Source: Gemmatimonadota bacterium (GTDB lineage: Bacteria; JAAXHH01). From it: 64,000 nucleotides of DNA. Position numbers and translations under genes: made by a program. The notes below the pieces were generated by a model. The model saw only the letters and a list, made by a program, of their open reading frames with translations, was not told where the DNA came from and made no database searches. Each line of letters begins with the position of its first letter. Position 1 is the stretch's first letter. Below are positions 25,877 to 34,926 of the stretch, piece by piece. The stretch spans positions 124,001 to 188,000 of the forward strand of contig VXTP01000043.1 of assembly GCA_009837395.1 (NCBI GenBank), given 5' to 3'.

Positions 25877-26857
25877 TTGGTATTCGACTTCCACACCCAT
25901 TTCTATACCTCCGCTTACCTCGACGAAATCGAAGGTGGAGGATACCAGGCAACGCTGGTCAGGGACGCCGATGGCCATCGCCTGTTGAAGTTGGACGGCG
26001 ATTACAGCATGATCGCGCCGGGCCATTTCGATGCGGACTACGTGATCGAGCATATGGACCGGCACGGCGTGGACCGGCAGCTGCTCAGCTTTTCGATACC
26101 CGGACTGCACGTCGAGGATCCGGATGCAGGCCGCCGTCTCGCCCGCACCGTGAACGAGGCCCTGGCCGAGACCGTGGCACGCCATCCCGGCCGGCTGTCC
26201 GCCCTGGCGGTCCTTCCGCTGCAGGACCCGGCCGCTTCGGCGGCGGAACTGATCCGCGCCGCGGAGTCGCTGGATCTGCGGGGCGGCATGCTGTTTTCAA
26301 ATATCAACGGCCGGTCGCTGGGCGCCCCGGAGTTCTGTGAACTCTACGCGGCGGCTTCCGCCCTGGACCTGCCGCTCTTCGTACATCCCACCACTCCTCA
26401 TGCCCATGACCTTTACGCGGCATACCGGCTTACGCCCATGGCCGGGTTTCCTTTCGACACGTCGGTGGCCGCCCTGCACCTGGTATTCAGCGGGACCATG
26501 GCGAATTTCCCGGACCTGAAAATCGTACTGGGGAACCTGGGCGGCACCATCCCGTTCCTCGCGGGCCGGATCGACCAGGCTTACCGTTCCTACCCCGAGG
26601 CTCGCGAGCAACTGGACCGGCCGCCGTCTGAGTACCTGAAGGACATGTACTACGAAACCGCGGGGATGCCGGCCAGCGGAGCGCTTCGCCTGGCCATCGA
26701 ATTCGCCGGTATCGACCGGGTGATGTTCGGATCCGACTACCCGCAGCAGATCGCCGACGTCGATCTTGGGCTGCGAACTATTGATGAATTGGAGCTGGAT
26801 GAAGCGGGCAGGCAGCGCATCGTCGGAGGAAACGCGGCAGGACTTTTGAAGGAATAG
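25877..26857 (+). CDS. Amidohydrolase-2 family protein (ACMSD-like)
   Basis: The 326-residue protein has the metal-binding FDFHTHF (residues 3-9), HPTTPHAHD near 172, a Glu/Asp-containing NLGG segment near 221, and a late FGSDYPQQ near 288-295 with the catalytic Asp. This is the ACMSD/amidohydrolase-2 pattern: Zn-dependent decarboxylases or hydrolases of aromatic or carboxylic acids. The start is a TTG with GGAGG six bases upstream. The aminotransferase is divergent; the two may share regulation. Confidence 0.88.
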   Translation: MVFDFHTHFYTSAYLDEIEGGGYQATLVRDADGHRLLKLDGDYSMIAPGHFDADYVIEHMDRHGVDRQLLSFSIPGLHVEDPDAGRRLARTVNEALAETVARHPGRLSALAVLPLQDPAASAAELIRAAESLDLRGGMLFSNINGRSLGAPEFCELYAAASALDLPLFVHPTTPHAHDLYAAYRLTPMAGFPFDTSVAALHLVFSGTMANFPDLKIVLGNLGGTIPFLAGRIDQAYRSYPEAREQLDRPPSEYLKDMYYETAGMPASGALRLAIEFAGIDRVMFGSDYPQQIADVDLGLRTIDELELDEAGRQRIVGGNAAGLLKE

Positions 26858-26890
26858 CGCTATTCACTGGTAAAATTGGTTTGTCTCACT

Positions 26891-26896
26891 ATAATT
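26891..26896 (+). promoter_or_regulatory. Possible -10 element upstream of polA
   Basis: A perfect TATAAT sits in an AT-rich patch 105 bases before the polA start. The matching -35 (TGGTAA, 17 bp upstream) is weak. Confidence 0.3.
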
Positions 26897-27000
26897 AAAA
26901 AAACACTACATCAGGCAGGAACCGCGGGTTGACGGATAACACGGTATATACGCGCCCGGCCGTCCCCGCCTGATTCCCTTGAAGCCGGAGCGAACCACTT

Positions 27001-29763
27001 ATGTCTGAAGTGCAGAAGACCCTGTTCCTGCTGGACGGGATGGCGCTGGCCTATCGCGGTCATTTCGGGTTGATCCGCAATCCGAGGATGACTTCAACGG
27101 GGATGAACGTTTCCATGGTGTTCGCCATCGCCAATACCATCCTCGGCATCCTGAACAAGAACAGGCCCACCCACATCGCCGCGGTGTTCGATACGCCCGA
27201 ACCGACCCACCGCCACGAGCAGTATCCCGAGTACAAGGCGCAGCGGGACGCCATGCCCGAAGACCTGAGCATCGCGCTGCCCTACCTGTTCCGGTTGATC
27301 GAAGGGTTCAACATCCCCGTGATCCGCGTCCCTGGCTGGGAGGCCGACGACGTGATCGGGACCCTGGCGAAGCAGGCCGACGAAGCGGGGTTCACCACCT
27401 TCATGGTCACGCCGGACAAGGACTACGCGCAACTGGTCTCCGAGCAGTCCTACATCTGCAAACCCGGAAATACCGGGGACAACTTCGAGACGATGGGCGT
27501 GGCCGAGGTGCTGGAGAAGTGGGGCGTCGAAAGTGTCGACCAGGTGATCGACGTGCTCGGACTCATGGGGGATACCAGCGACAACGTGCCCGGCGTCCCG
27601 GGCGTCGGCGAAAAGACCGCGCAGAAGCTCATCGCCCAGTTCGGGTCCGTTGAGAACCTGCTGGAAAATACCCATGAATTGAAGGGAAAGCAAAAGGAGC
27701 GCATCGAAGAAAACCGGGACATGGCCGTGTTGTCCAAGAGCCTGGTCACCATCGAGCGGGACGTGCCGCTGGATGTCACGCCGGACGCGCTGACCGTCAA
27801 GGAACGCAAGGAAGAGGACCTCAAGAAGCTGTTCGTCGAACTGGAGTTCAATACCCTGGGCAAGCGGCTCTTCGGGGACGATTTCTCGGCGGCCCCCCGG
27901 CTGACGGTTGCCGGCACCCAGGAAGACCTGTTCTCCGATGACCAGCTAAAGACCATCGCGGACGTGGAGCACGACTATCGCTGCGTCGACACCCCGGAAT
28001 CCCGCGCGGCGCTCATCGACGAGCTTGCCCGCGCGCCTTCCTTCTGTTTTGACATGGAAACGACGAGCCTGGATCCCAAGACCTGCGAGATCCTCGGTTT
28101 CGCCTTCTCGATCAAGCCGCATACCGGTTATTACGTGCCCATGCCGGAGGGCCGGGAAGAGGTACTGCGGGTCGCCGACGAGTTCCAATCCCTCTTCGAC
28201 GACACCGGCAAGGAGCTCATCGGGCACAACATCAAGTTCGACCTTTCCGTGCTGCGGTGGCACGGGATCACCGTGTCCTGCCGCATCTTCGACACCATGC
28301 TGGCGGCCTACGTGACGGTGCCGGACCTGCGCCGCACCATGGACTATCTGTCGCAGGCTCTCCTCGGCTACACGCCGATCTCCATCACCACCCTCATCGG
28401 CGAGAAGGGCGAGGAGCAGGGCACGCTGAAGGACGCGCCGCTGGAAAAGGTCGTGGAGTACGCGGCCGAAGACGCGGATATCACGCTGCAGCTGGCCGAA
28501 CTCCTGCGGCCCCGGATCGGCGAGATGAACCAGGATACCGTCTTCACGGACATCGAGTGCCCCCTGGTGCCCGCTCTCGTGGAAATGGAGCACGAAGGCG
28601 TGCGGATGGACGTGGGCCAGCTCGACCACCTGTCCCGCCTGCTCGATGAAGAGATCCAGCGGTCATCGGACCGGATCACCGAGCTGGCCGGGGAGCCCGT
28701 GGACTTCAATTCGGCGAAGCAGCTCGGGCATATCCTCTTCGACAAGCTGAAGATCGATCCCAATGCCAAGCGTACGGCCAAGACGGGCCAGTATTCGACG
28801 GCGGAAGCCATACTCCGCCGGCTCGCGCCCAAGCACGAGATCGTGGAGCAGATCCTCCACTACCGGATGTGCACCAAGCTGAATTCCGTCTACGTCAGCC
28901 AGCTGCCCCATGCCGTATTTACCGGGACGGGGCGCGTGCATACCTCCTACGAACAGGCCGTGATCGCCACGGGCAGGATCCAGTCCCACGGACCCAACCT
29001 GCAAACCATACCGGTCCGCACGGAGATGGGACGCCAGATCCGCAAGGCCTTCGTGCCGCGGGACGACGACTACCTCCTGATGGCCGCGGACTATTCCCAG
29101 ATCGAACTGCGCATCGCGGCCGAACTCAGCCGGGACGAGGGCATGATGGAGACCTTCATCCAGCACGAGGACATCCACTCGGCGACGGCCATGAAGATCT
29201 ACGACGTAGACCCCGACGGCGTGACCGACGAGATGCGCCGGCGCGCCAAGACCGTCAATTTCGGCATCATCTACGGCATTTCCGCCTTCGGGCTGGCCGA
29301 ACGGCTCAACATCCCGCGGGGCCAGGGCCAGGAATTGATCGACCAGTACTTCGCGAAGTATCCCGGAACGCGCAAGTACATGGACGAAACGGTCAAGTTC
29401 GCGGAGGAGAACGGATTCGTCGAGACCATGACGGGCCGTCGCCGGTACCTGCGGGACATCAATTCCCGGAACAACACCACCAAGCGTGCCGAGGAGCGCG
29501 TCGCCATCAATTCCCGCATCCAGGGCACGGCGGCCGACCTCATCAAGCTGGCCATGACGCGGATTCACAACGAACTGAAGAAGCGGGCGTGCCGCACGCG
29601 GATGCTGCTGCAGGTCCATGACGAACTCGTCTTCGACCTGCACAAATCGGAACAGGACACCGTGCCCGGCCTGATCGAGGAGTGCATGCGGAGCGCGCTG
29701 CCCATGACCGTGCCCATCGAAGTGGAAATCGGCATCGGCGCGAACTGGCTGGAAGCCCATTAA
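27001..29763 (+). CDS. polA: DNA polymerase I
   Basis: The 920-residue protein has all three domains. Residues 1-295 form the 5' nuclease (AVFDTPEPTHRHEQYPEYKAQR near 65 and the Asp-rich GDTSDNVPGVPGVGEKTAQ near 190). Residues 325-510 are a 3'-5' proofreading domain that looks active (FDMETTSLDP, GHNIKFDLSVL and YAAEDADITLQL supply the Exo I, II and III acids). Residues 520-920 are the polymerase, with DYSQIELR near 697 and VHDELVFD near 873. It acts in Okazaki-fragment processing and repair. The length is normal. Confidence 0.98.
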   Translation: MSEVQKTLFLLDGMALAYRGHFGLIRNPRMTSTGMNVSMVFAIANTILGILNKNRPTHIAAVFDTPEPTHRHEQYPEYKAQRDAMPEDLSIALPYLFRLIEGFNIPVIRVPGWEADDVIGTLAKQADEAGFTTFMVTPDKDYAQLVSEQSYICKPGNTGDNFETMGVAEVLEKWGVESVDQVIDVLGLMGDTSDNVPGVPGVGEKTAQKLIAQFGSVENLLENTHELKGKQKERIEENRDMAVLSKSLVTIERDVPLDVTPDALTVKERKEEDLKKLFVELEFNTLGKRLFGDDFSAAPRLTVAGTQEDLFSDDQLKTIADVEHDYRCVDTPESRAALIDELARAPSFCFDMETTSLDPKTCEILGFAFSIKPHTGYYVPMPEGREEVLRVADEFQSLFDDTGKELIGHNIKFDLSVLRWHGITVSCRIFDTMLAAYVTVPDLRRTMDYLSQALLGYTPISITTLIGEKGEEQGTLKDAPLEKVVEYAAEDADITLQLAELLRPRIGEMNQDTVFTDIECPLVPALVEMEHEGVRMDVGQLDHLSRLLDEEIQRSSDRITELAGEPVDFNSAKQLGHILFDKLKIDPNAKRTAKTGQYSTAEAILRRLAPKHEIVEQILHYRMCTKLNSVYVSQLPHAVFTGTGRVHTSYEQAVIATGRIQSHGPNLQTIPVRTEMGRQIRKAFVPRDDDYLLMAADYSQIELRIAAELSRDEGMMETFIQHEDIHSATAMKIYDVDPDGVTDEMRRRAKTVNFGIIYGISAFGLAERLNIPRGQGQELIDQYFAKYPGTRKYMDETVKFAEENGFVETMTGRRRYLRDINSRNNTTKRAEERVAINSRIQGTAADLIKLAMTRIHNELKKRACRTRMLLQVHDELVFDLHKSEQDTVPGLIEECMRSALPMTVPIEVEIGIGANWLEAH

Positions 29764-29826
29764 CGGAACGGACCCGCGCGACAGCGGCGGAAGCAGGACC
29801 GCACAAGGGAGAAAGGATAAATCACC

Positions 29827-31575
29827 ATGAGCGCAGGAAACGGCTGGATCCGGGTAGGTTCCCTCGCGGACGTGCCGCCCGGGGAATCCCGTGCCGTCAA
29901 GATCAGCGAGGGGCGCAGCGTCGCCCTGTTCAACGTGGATGGCCGCATCCACGCCACCGACAACCAGTGTCCCCACATGGGGTTTCCGCTGACGCGCGGC
30001 GTGGTGAAGGACGGCGTCCTGACCTGCGACTGGCACGGACGGAGCTTCGATCTCGAAGGCGGCGGTTGCTTCAACTTCGAATGCGACGACCTGGAGACCT
30101 TCCCGGTCGACATCCGCGGGGACGAACTGTGGGTGCAGGCCGGGGACGCGACCTACCGGCGCCGAGACCAGCACCTGCAACTGCTCTGGGAGGGCCTCCT
30201 GAGCGGGGATTCGTGGACGATCTCCAAGGCCACTGCCCTGCTGCTGTCCGGCGGCGTTTCGGAACACGACATCGTGCAGCTGGTCCTGCGGCACCTGGGC
30301 CGACACGTGGCGTCGGAGCAGGACGCGGGCGGGGGCGGCAACATCGTTTCCCTGCTGGTCTCCGGCCTCGAAGTCGGCCGAAGGTACGACGGGGAGGACC
30401 GCCTGATGGCCCTGTCGCTGGCCGGCCGCGCGGCATCGGGGCGGGCGTCTGAACGGCTCGAGGTCATCACGTTGCCGCCGCCCGTGCGCTGGGACCAGAT
30501 CGACGGCTGGGTGCGCATGTTCTCCCGCAACATGCAGGATTTCAGGATCGAACGGTGCCTGCACACGGCCCGCGAAAACGGCCAGGAAGCACATATCTTC
30601 AAGCTGCTGTTCGAATGCGCCGTGGCCCCCTATTTCCTGGGCTTCGCCCGGAACGTAGCCAACCTGGGCGACCTCGCCCGGGTGGTGGATACCTTCGGAT
30701 GGGGCGAGGCGTCCGAGCTGGTCTGCAACCTCGGCGCCAAGATGGTCGGACGGGGACGGGACGAGCCGGAGCGGTTTCACCGGGACGCGGTGCGCCTGCT
30801 CGGAGACCTGGCGCCCGAACTCGAATCACGGGACTACGGGGCGAACACCCGCACCGAATACGACGAAAACGCCTTCGTGGACGCCCTGCTGAGCGTGGAC
30901 GTCGAACGCGCTTTCGAAGCCGTGGCCAAGGCCCTGCGGGACGGCGTCGCCATCGAGCGCCTTATCACGACCTTCGTCCTGCTCGCGGCGGACCGCTTGG
31001 CGCGCACGCCCGTGAACGTCGACGCCGGATGGGGTTCCCTGTCCACCGAGTACAACCTGGCGGCCTCCCTGCGGCACGTCCACTCCTACGGCGGTCCCGC
31101 GGCCGCGGCAAAGGGTCTCTTCCACGCGGCCTGGCAGATCTTCGACAACCGCTGGATCAACATCCCGTCCCGCGCTCTCGACGAACCCCTTCCGGATCAT
31201 GCTTCGGACGCGCGGGACGCGGCTTCCGCATCGGAGCGCATCGTCCATGCCATCAAGTCGCTGGATATCCACGGGGTGGGCGACCAGGTGGTGGGTTACC
31301 TGAACAGCGGCTACGACGGTTCGGAACTGCTCAGGGAAATCGGCCGGGCCATCCTGTGGGACGATACCAACATGGAGCTGCTGCCCGCGCTGCGCGTCAC
31401 CTTCAATGAATGGGAAGGCGCCGGCGGATCGGGTCACCCGTCCCGGTACCAGCTCCTGGTGGGGCTGGCCAGGTACGCGACGGACGTGCGCCTGAACAAG
31501 AACAGCATGGCATCCATCAACACGGCCATGCGGTTTTCTGAAGGGCGGACGACGGTCGAGGTATTTGACGACTAG
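29827..31575 (+). CDS. Rieske [2Fe-2S] protein with large uncharacterised helical C-terminus (copy 1)
   Basis: The N-terminal 105 residues form a Rieske domain with ligands C48-x-H50 and C67-x-x-H70, CPHMG then CDWHG. The remaining 475 residues are helical and unlike any oxygenase catalytic domain I recognise. Blocks conserved with the next gene include FECAVAPYFLG near 258, GWGEASELVCNLGAK near 291, DRLARTPVNVDAGWG near 389 and HAAWQIFDNRWINIP near 435. The Rieske centre probably transfers electrons to a reaction in the C-terminal domain. The gene begins 63 bp after polA and ends 60 bp before its paralogue. Confidence 0.8.
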   Translation: MSAGNGWIRVGSLADVPPGESRAVKISEGRSVALFNVDGRIHATDNQCPHMGFPLTRGVVKDGVLTCDWHGRSFDLEGGGCFNFECDDLETFPVDIRGDELWVQAGDATYRRRDQHLQLLWEGLLSGDSWTISKATALLLSGGVSEHDIVQLVLRHLGRHVASEQDAGGGGNIVSLLVSGLEVGRRYDGEDRLMALSLAGRAASGRASERLEVITLPPPVRWDQIDGWVRMFSRNMQDFRIERCLHTARENGQEAHIFKLLFECAVAPYFLGFARNVANLGDLARVVDTFGWGEASELVCNLGAKMVGRGRDEPERFHRDAVRLLGDLAPELESRDYGANTRTEYDENAFVDALLSVDVERAFEAVAKALRDGVAIERLITTFVLLAADRLARTPVNVDAGWGSLSTEYNLAASLRHVHSYGGPAAAAKGLFHAAWQIFDNRWINIPSRALDEPLPDHASDARDAASASERIVHAIKSLDIHGVGDQVVGYLNSGYDGSELLREIGRAILWDDTNMELLPALRVTFNEWEGAGGSGHPSRYQLLVGLARYATDVRLNKNSMASINTAMRFSEGRTTVEVFDD

Positions 31576-31634
31576 GGATCGACGGAATGCAGACGTCGGA
31601 CTGCAAACACAGATCATCGGAGAGGTAATCAGTT

Positions 31635-33386
31635 ATGGCGACTGAACAGAATGGATTTGTGAAGGTGGCGGGCGTGGACGAGGTGTTGGACGGCAAGCCC
31701 AAGGCCGTGAAGGTGGAGGGAAGGAGCATCGCCCTCTTCAGGCACAACGGGTCGATTTACGCCACGGACAACCAGTGTCCCCACATGGGCTACCCGCTGA
31801 CCCGGGGGCGCGTCCGCAACGGCGTGCTGACCTGCGACTGGCACGGATGGAGCTACGACCTCGGCGGCGGCGGCTGTTTCACCGGCGGGTGCGACGACCT
31901 GGAGACCTTCCCGGTCGAAGAGCGAAACGGCGACGTATACGTAAGTGTCGGCGACGGCGGCTCGAAACGGTCCGACGCCCATTTTCTGCTGCTGAAGGAA
32001 GGGCTCTATTCCACGGACCAGTGGACGATCTCCAAGGCCGTCGCCATTATGCTGGCGCGGGGCGTGTCCGAAGGGGAGACGCTCGACCTCATCATCCGTC
32101 ACGGCGGCCGGCACATCGCGACGGAACGAGGCGCCAACGACGGCGGCGGAGAGGTTGCGGATTTCGTCAACGGGATCAAGGTGGCCCGCCAGTACGAGAG
32201 CGACGACCGCATCATCCCGCTGACCTTCGCCGCCCATGGGCTGTCGGGCCGCGCGGGGGACCGGCCGAGTATCCAGCGGCTGCCCGACCCGGTTACCTGG
32301 GAGAAACTCGAAGGTTGGATCCGGGGCTTTTCGAAAGACAAGAAATGGGAAGGCATCGAGAAGTGTCTGATCACCGCCCGGCGGATGGGCGGCCATGACC
32401 ACGAGATTCTACCTCTGCTCTTCGAATGCGCCATGGCGCCCCATTTCCTCGGCAATTCGAACAACCTGCTCAACATCGGCTACATCGCGGAGGTGCTCGA
32501 GGAATTCGGATGGGACGAGGCGGAGGAACTGGTCTGCAACCTGTCGGCCAAGATCCTGGGCCAGGAGCGGGGGCTGCCCGACGAGATCCGGCAGTCGGCC
32601 ATCGACCGGTTCATCGCCGACACGGCGACGCTGGATGCCCTCGAAGACGGGCAGGCCGACGGTTCCGACGTGGATTTCGACGAGGATGCCTTCGCCGAGG
32701 GCCTGGTCAGCGGCGAAATCGGACCGACCTTCGGTGCGGTCACGCAGGCATTGAAAGACGGCGTGTCCATCGACCGGATCGTGACGACCATGGTGGTCCT
32801 CGCCGCGGACCGCATGGCGCGCACGCCGGTGAACATGAACCCCGGATGGGGCGGACTGGTCCGGGAGATGATGATGGCATCCGCGGTGCGCAAAGCCCGG
32901 CGGTTTGCCGGATCCAGGGTCGCCGCCCAGGCCCTGTACCACGTCGCCTGGCAATTTTACGGCGACCGTTGGCTGAACATCACCCACCGGCCCCTGTCCG
33001 AGTCCCGCGGAAGCCTGCAGCCGGGGAGCGCGGACGAGTCCGAAGCGATCGAAAGCGTCCTCTCGTCCATCGAGAAGATCCAGATCAGGGAAATCGGGAG
33101 GCAGACCCGGGATTACCTGCGCTCCGGCTACTCGGGGGATGCGCTGCTCCGCGGTCTCGGCCTGGTGATCCTCAAGGACGACAACGGCCGTAACATCCTC
33201 TCCACGCTGCGGACGATCTTCGACGAGTGGACCCTGTGCGCGGATCACCCCTCGCGCAACCAGCTGCTGGTCGGCCTGGCGCGCTGGGCCACCGACAGCC
33301 GGCGCGCCACGGGCAGCCAGTCCGCCGCGGCGACGGCCCTGCGGTTCGCCAAGGGACAGACCGCGGTGGATCTGTACGAGGCGTAG
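31635..33386 (+). CDS. Rieske [2Fe-2S] protein with large uncharacterised helical C-terminus (copy 2)
   Basis: This is a 583-residue paralogue of the preceding gene, alignable end to end. It has the same Rieske ligands at the same positions (C48, H50, C67, H70) and the same C-terminal landmarks (FECAMAPHFLG, GWDEAEELVCNLSAK, DRMARTPVNMNPGWG, YHVAWQFYGDRWLNI). Retention of both Cys-His pairs and both tails suggests both copies are functional, perhaps as a heterodimer. It looks like an ancestral tandem duplication. The ribosome site is GGAGAGG. Confidence 0.8.
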   Translation: MATEQNGFVKVAGVDEVLDGKPKAVKVEGRSIALFRHNGSIYATDNQCPHMGYPLTRGRVRNGVLTCDWHGWSYDLGGGGCFTGGCDDLETFPVEERNGDVYVSVGDGGSKRSDAHFLLLKEGLYSTDQWTISKAVAIMLARGVSEGETLDLIIRHGGRHIATERGANDGGGEVADFVNGIKVARQYESDDRIIPLTFAAHGLSGRAGDRPSIQRLPDPVTWEKLEGWIRGFSKDKKWEGIEKCLITARRMGGHDHEILPLLFECAMAPHFLGNSNNLLNIGYIAEVLEEFGWDEAEELVCNLSAKILGQERGLPDEIRQSAIDRFIADTATLDALEDGQADGSDVDFDEDAFAEGLVSGEIGPTFGAVTQALKDGVSIDRIVTTMVVLAADRMARTPVNMNPGWGGLVREMMMASAVRKARRFAGSRVAAQALYHVAWQFYGDRWLNITHRPLSESRGSLQPGSADESEAIESVLSSIEKIQIREIGRQTRDYLRSGYSGDALLRGLGLVILKDDNGRNILSTLRTIFDEWTLCADHPSRNQLLVGLARWATDSRRATGSQSAAATALRFAKGQTAVDLYEA

Positions 33387-33479
33387 TATTCAATTCATTC
33401 TGATAGGATCGTTGAATCGTGGCAGCAACAGGTAACAACATCCTTCAGTTTATAACACGTCTCACTCCAATGAACTGGT

Positions 33480-33518
33480 ATTCTTAGGATGACTGCTGAT
33501 CCACTGGGATCTAAGAAT
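33480..33518. promoter_or_regulatory. Inverted repeat upstream of the Sel1-repeat gene
   Basis: ATTCTTAG (33480-33487) and CTAAGAAT (33511-33518) form a perfect 8-bp inverted repeat with a 23-nt loop, ending about 14 bases before the ATG at 33533. It could be an operator or an mRNA hairpin; there is no T-run to make it a terminator. Confidence 0.35.
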
Positions 33519-33532
33519 GGAGATCAGAAGGC

Positions 33533-34831
33533 ATGACAGGACTGCGAACGCCTTTTATTGTTTTGTTCTGTGGATTGTCGTCACTTACTACGGGGACGTG
33601 GGCACAATCTGTGAACAGTACGTCGCTCGAGAAGTGCCTAGATAAAACACAGGCGTTGTCGGACAGATTTGTGGCATGCTTGTCTGCTGCAGATGAGGAG
33701 CTTTCGGAAGCGCAAGTGCATCTTGGTGACTTGTACGACTGGGCTCATCTCTATCCTCAAGGCGCTAACATACCCGACGATGACACCGAAGCAGTGAGGT
33801 GGTATCGTCGAGCAGCTGAGCAAGGAAATGCAGACGGGCAAGTTCGTCTTGGTCACATGTATACCCGCGGTGCTGGCATTACTAAGGATGAAACTGAGGC
33901 GGTGAGATGGTACCGAATGGCAGCCGAACAGGGGGATGCAGACGGACAGTTTCAACTTGGCCGCATGTACACCCGAGGTGCAGGCATTGCGAAGGATGAC
34001 ACCGAGGCAGTGCGATGGTACCGGATGGCAGCCGAGCAAGGAAATGGAGACGGACAATGGATTCTTGGGTATATGTACAATGAAGGAAGAGGTGTATCGG
34101 CGGATAGTGCCGAAGCGATACGGTGGTACCGCCTGGGTGCTGAGCGGGGCGACGACCTAAGAAAATGGGAACTTGGCGATATGCTAGCTCGTGGCGATCG
34201 TATACCCGAGAATGACATCGAAGCAAAGAGGTGGTTTGGTAGGGCTGCAGAGCAGGGAGACCCCGTTAGGAAATGGCTTCTTGGTGAAAAGTATGCACAA
34301 GGCCAAGATATACTTGAGGACGATGCTGAGGCGATCAGATGGTTTCGTAGGGCGGCTGAACAAGGAGCAGAAATCGGAGATATATTCTGGTACCGGGAAC
34401 TTGGAGATATGTTGTACTGGGGTCGCGCGGTACCCCGGGATGTATCAGAAGCGGTTGTATATTACAAGGCGGCCGCCGAACTGGGAGACGCCATGAGCCA
34501 ACGACGCCTAGGAGATATGTACGCAGACGGACGGGGTGTACCAGAGAACGACATGGAAGCAGTGAAATGGTACAGACTCGCTGCTGAGCAGGGATACGAT
34601 CGCGCCCAGCTAGATCTCGGTGACATGTTTATTCGAGGAGAAGGTGTTCCTGAGGATTATGTTCAGGCATATGTTTGGTACAATCTTGCTGCTGCTCAGG
34701 GTAACGAAGAGGCAGCTCTTGAAAAAGACAAACTGGCAAATTTGATGACACGTGACCAGGTTCAGAAGGCTCAAGACCTCAGTTCAGACATGTTTCGGAG
34801 GATTTCACATAAACAACCAGGTAAACAGTGA
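33533..34831 (+). CDS. Secreted Sel1-like repeat protein
   Basis: The 432-residue protein has a Sec signal peptide (VLFCGLSSLTTGTWA, cleavage near 24). About nine Sel1 repeats of around 36 residues follow (AVRWYRRAAEQGNADGQ-LGHMYTRGAG-type units), then a short charged tail. Sel1 repeats form solenoids that bind other proteins at the cell surface or periplasm. Repeats two to four are nearly identical at the DNA level, so they arose recently. The gene is visibly AT-richer than its neighbours and may be acquired. Confidence 0.9.
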   Translation: MTGLRTPFIVLFCGLSSLTTGTWAQSVNSTSLEKCLDKTQALSDRFVACLSAADEELSEAQVHLGDLYDWAHLYPQGANIPDDDTEAVRWYRRAAEQGNADGQVRLGHMYTRGAGITKDETEAVRWYRMAAEQGDADGQFQLGRMYTRGAGIAKDDTEAVRWYRMAAEQGNGDGQWILGYMYNEGRGVSADSAEAIRWYRLGAERGDDLRKWELGDMLARGDRIPENDIEAKRWFGRAAEQGDPVRKWLLGEKYAQGQDILEDDAEAIRWFRRAAEQGAEIGDIFWYRELGDMLYWGRAVPRDVSEAVVYYKAAAELGDAMSQRRLGDMYADGRGVPENDMEAVKWYRLAAEQGYDRAQLDLGDMFIRGEGVPEDYVQAYVWYNLAAAQGNEEAALEKDKLANLMTRDQVQKAQDLSSDMFRRISHKQPGKQ

Positions 34832-34885
34832 AGAGTATAGCGTTTGTCATTGCTCAAGGTGAGTAAACACGAGGCGTAGACGATT

Positions 34886-34899
34886 TTGACACGGATCAA
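34886..34899 (+). promoter_or_regulatory. FNR/CRP-family-like box upstream of the molybdoenzyme gene
   Basis: TTGAC-N4-ATCAA (34886-34899) is one mismatch from the FNR/DNR consensus TTGAT-N4-ATCAA. It is 27 bases upstream of the start codon at 34927, which is unusually close, so it may act as a repressor site or be a chance match. Confidence 0.35.
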
Positions 34900-34915
34900 A
34901 ACCCCCTGTTTTGAT
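34895..34915. promoter_or_regulatory. Hairpin abutting the ribosome site of the molybdoenzyme gene
   Basis: ATCAAAAC (34895-34902) and GTTTTGAT (34908-34915) pair perfectly over 8 bp around a CCCCT loop, and GGAGG follows directly at 34916. It could sequester the ribosome site when folded. Confidence 0.35.
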
Positions 34916-34926
34916 GGAGGATGACT

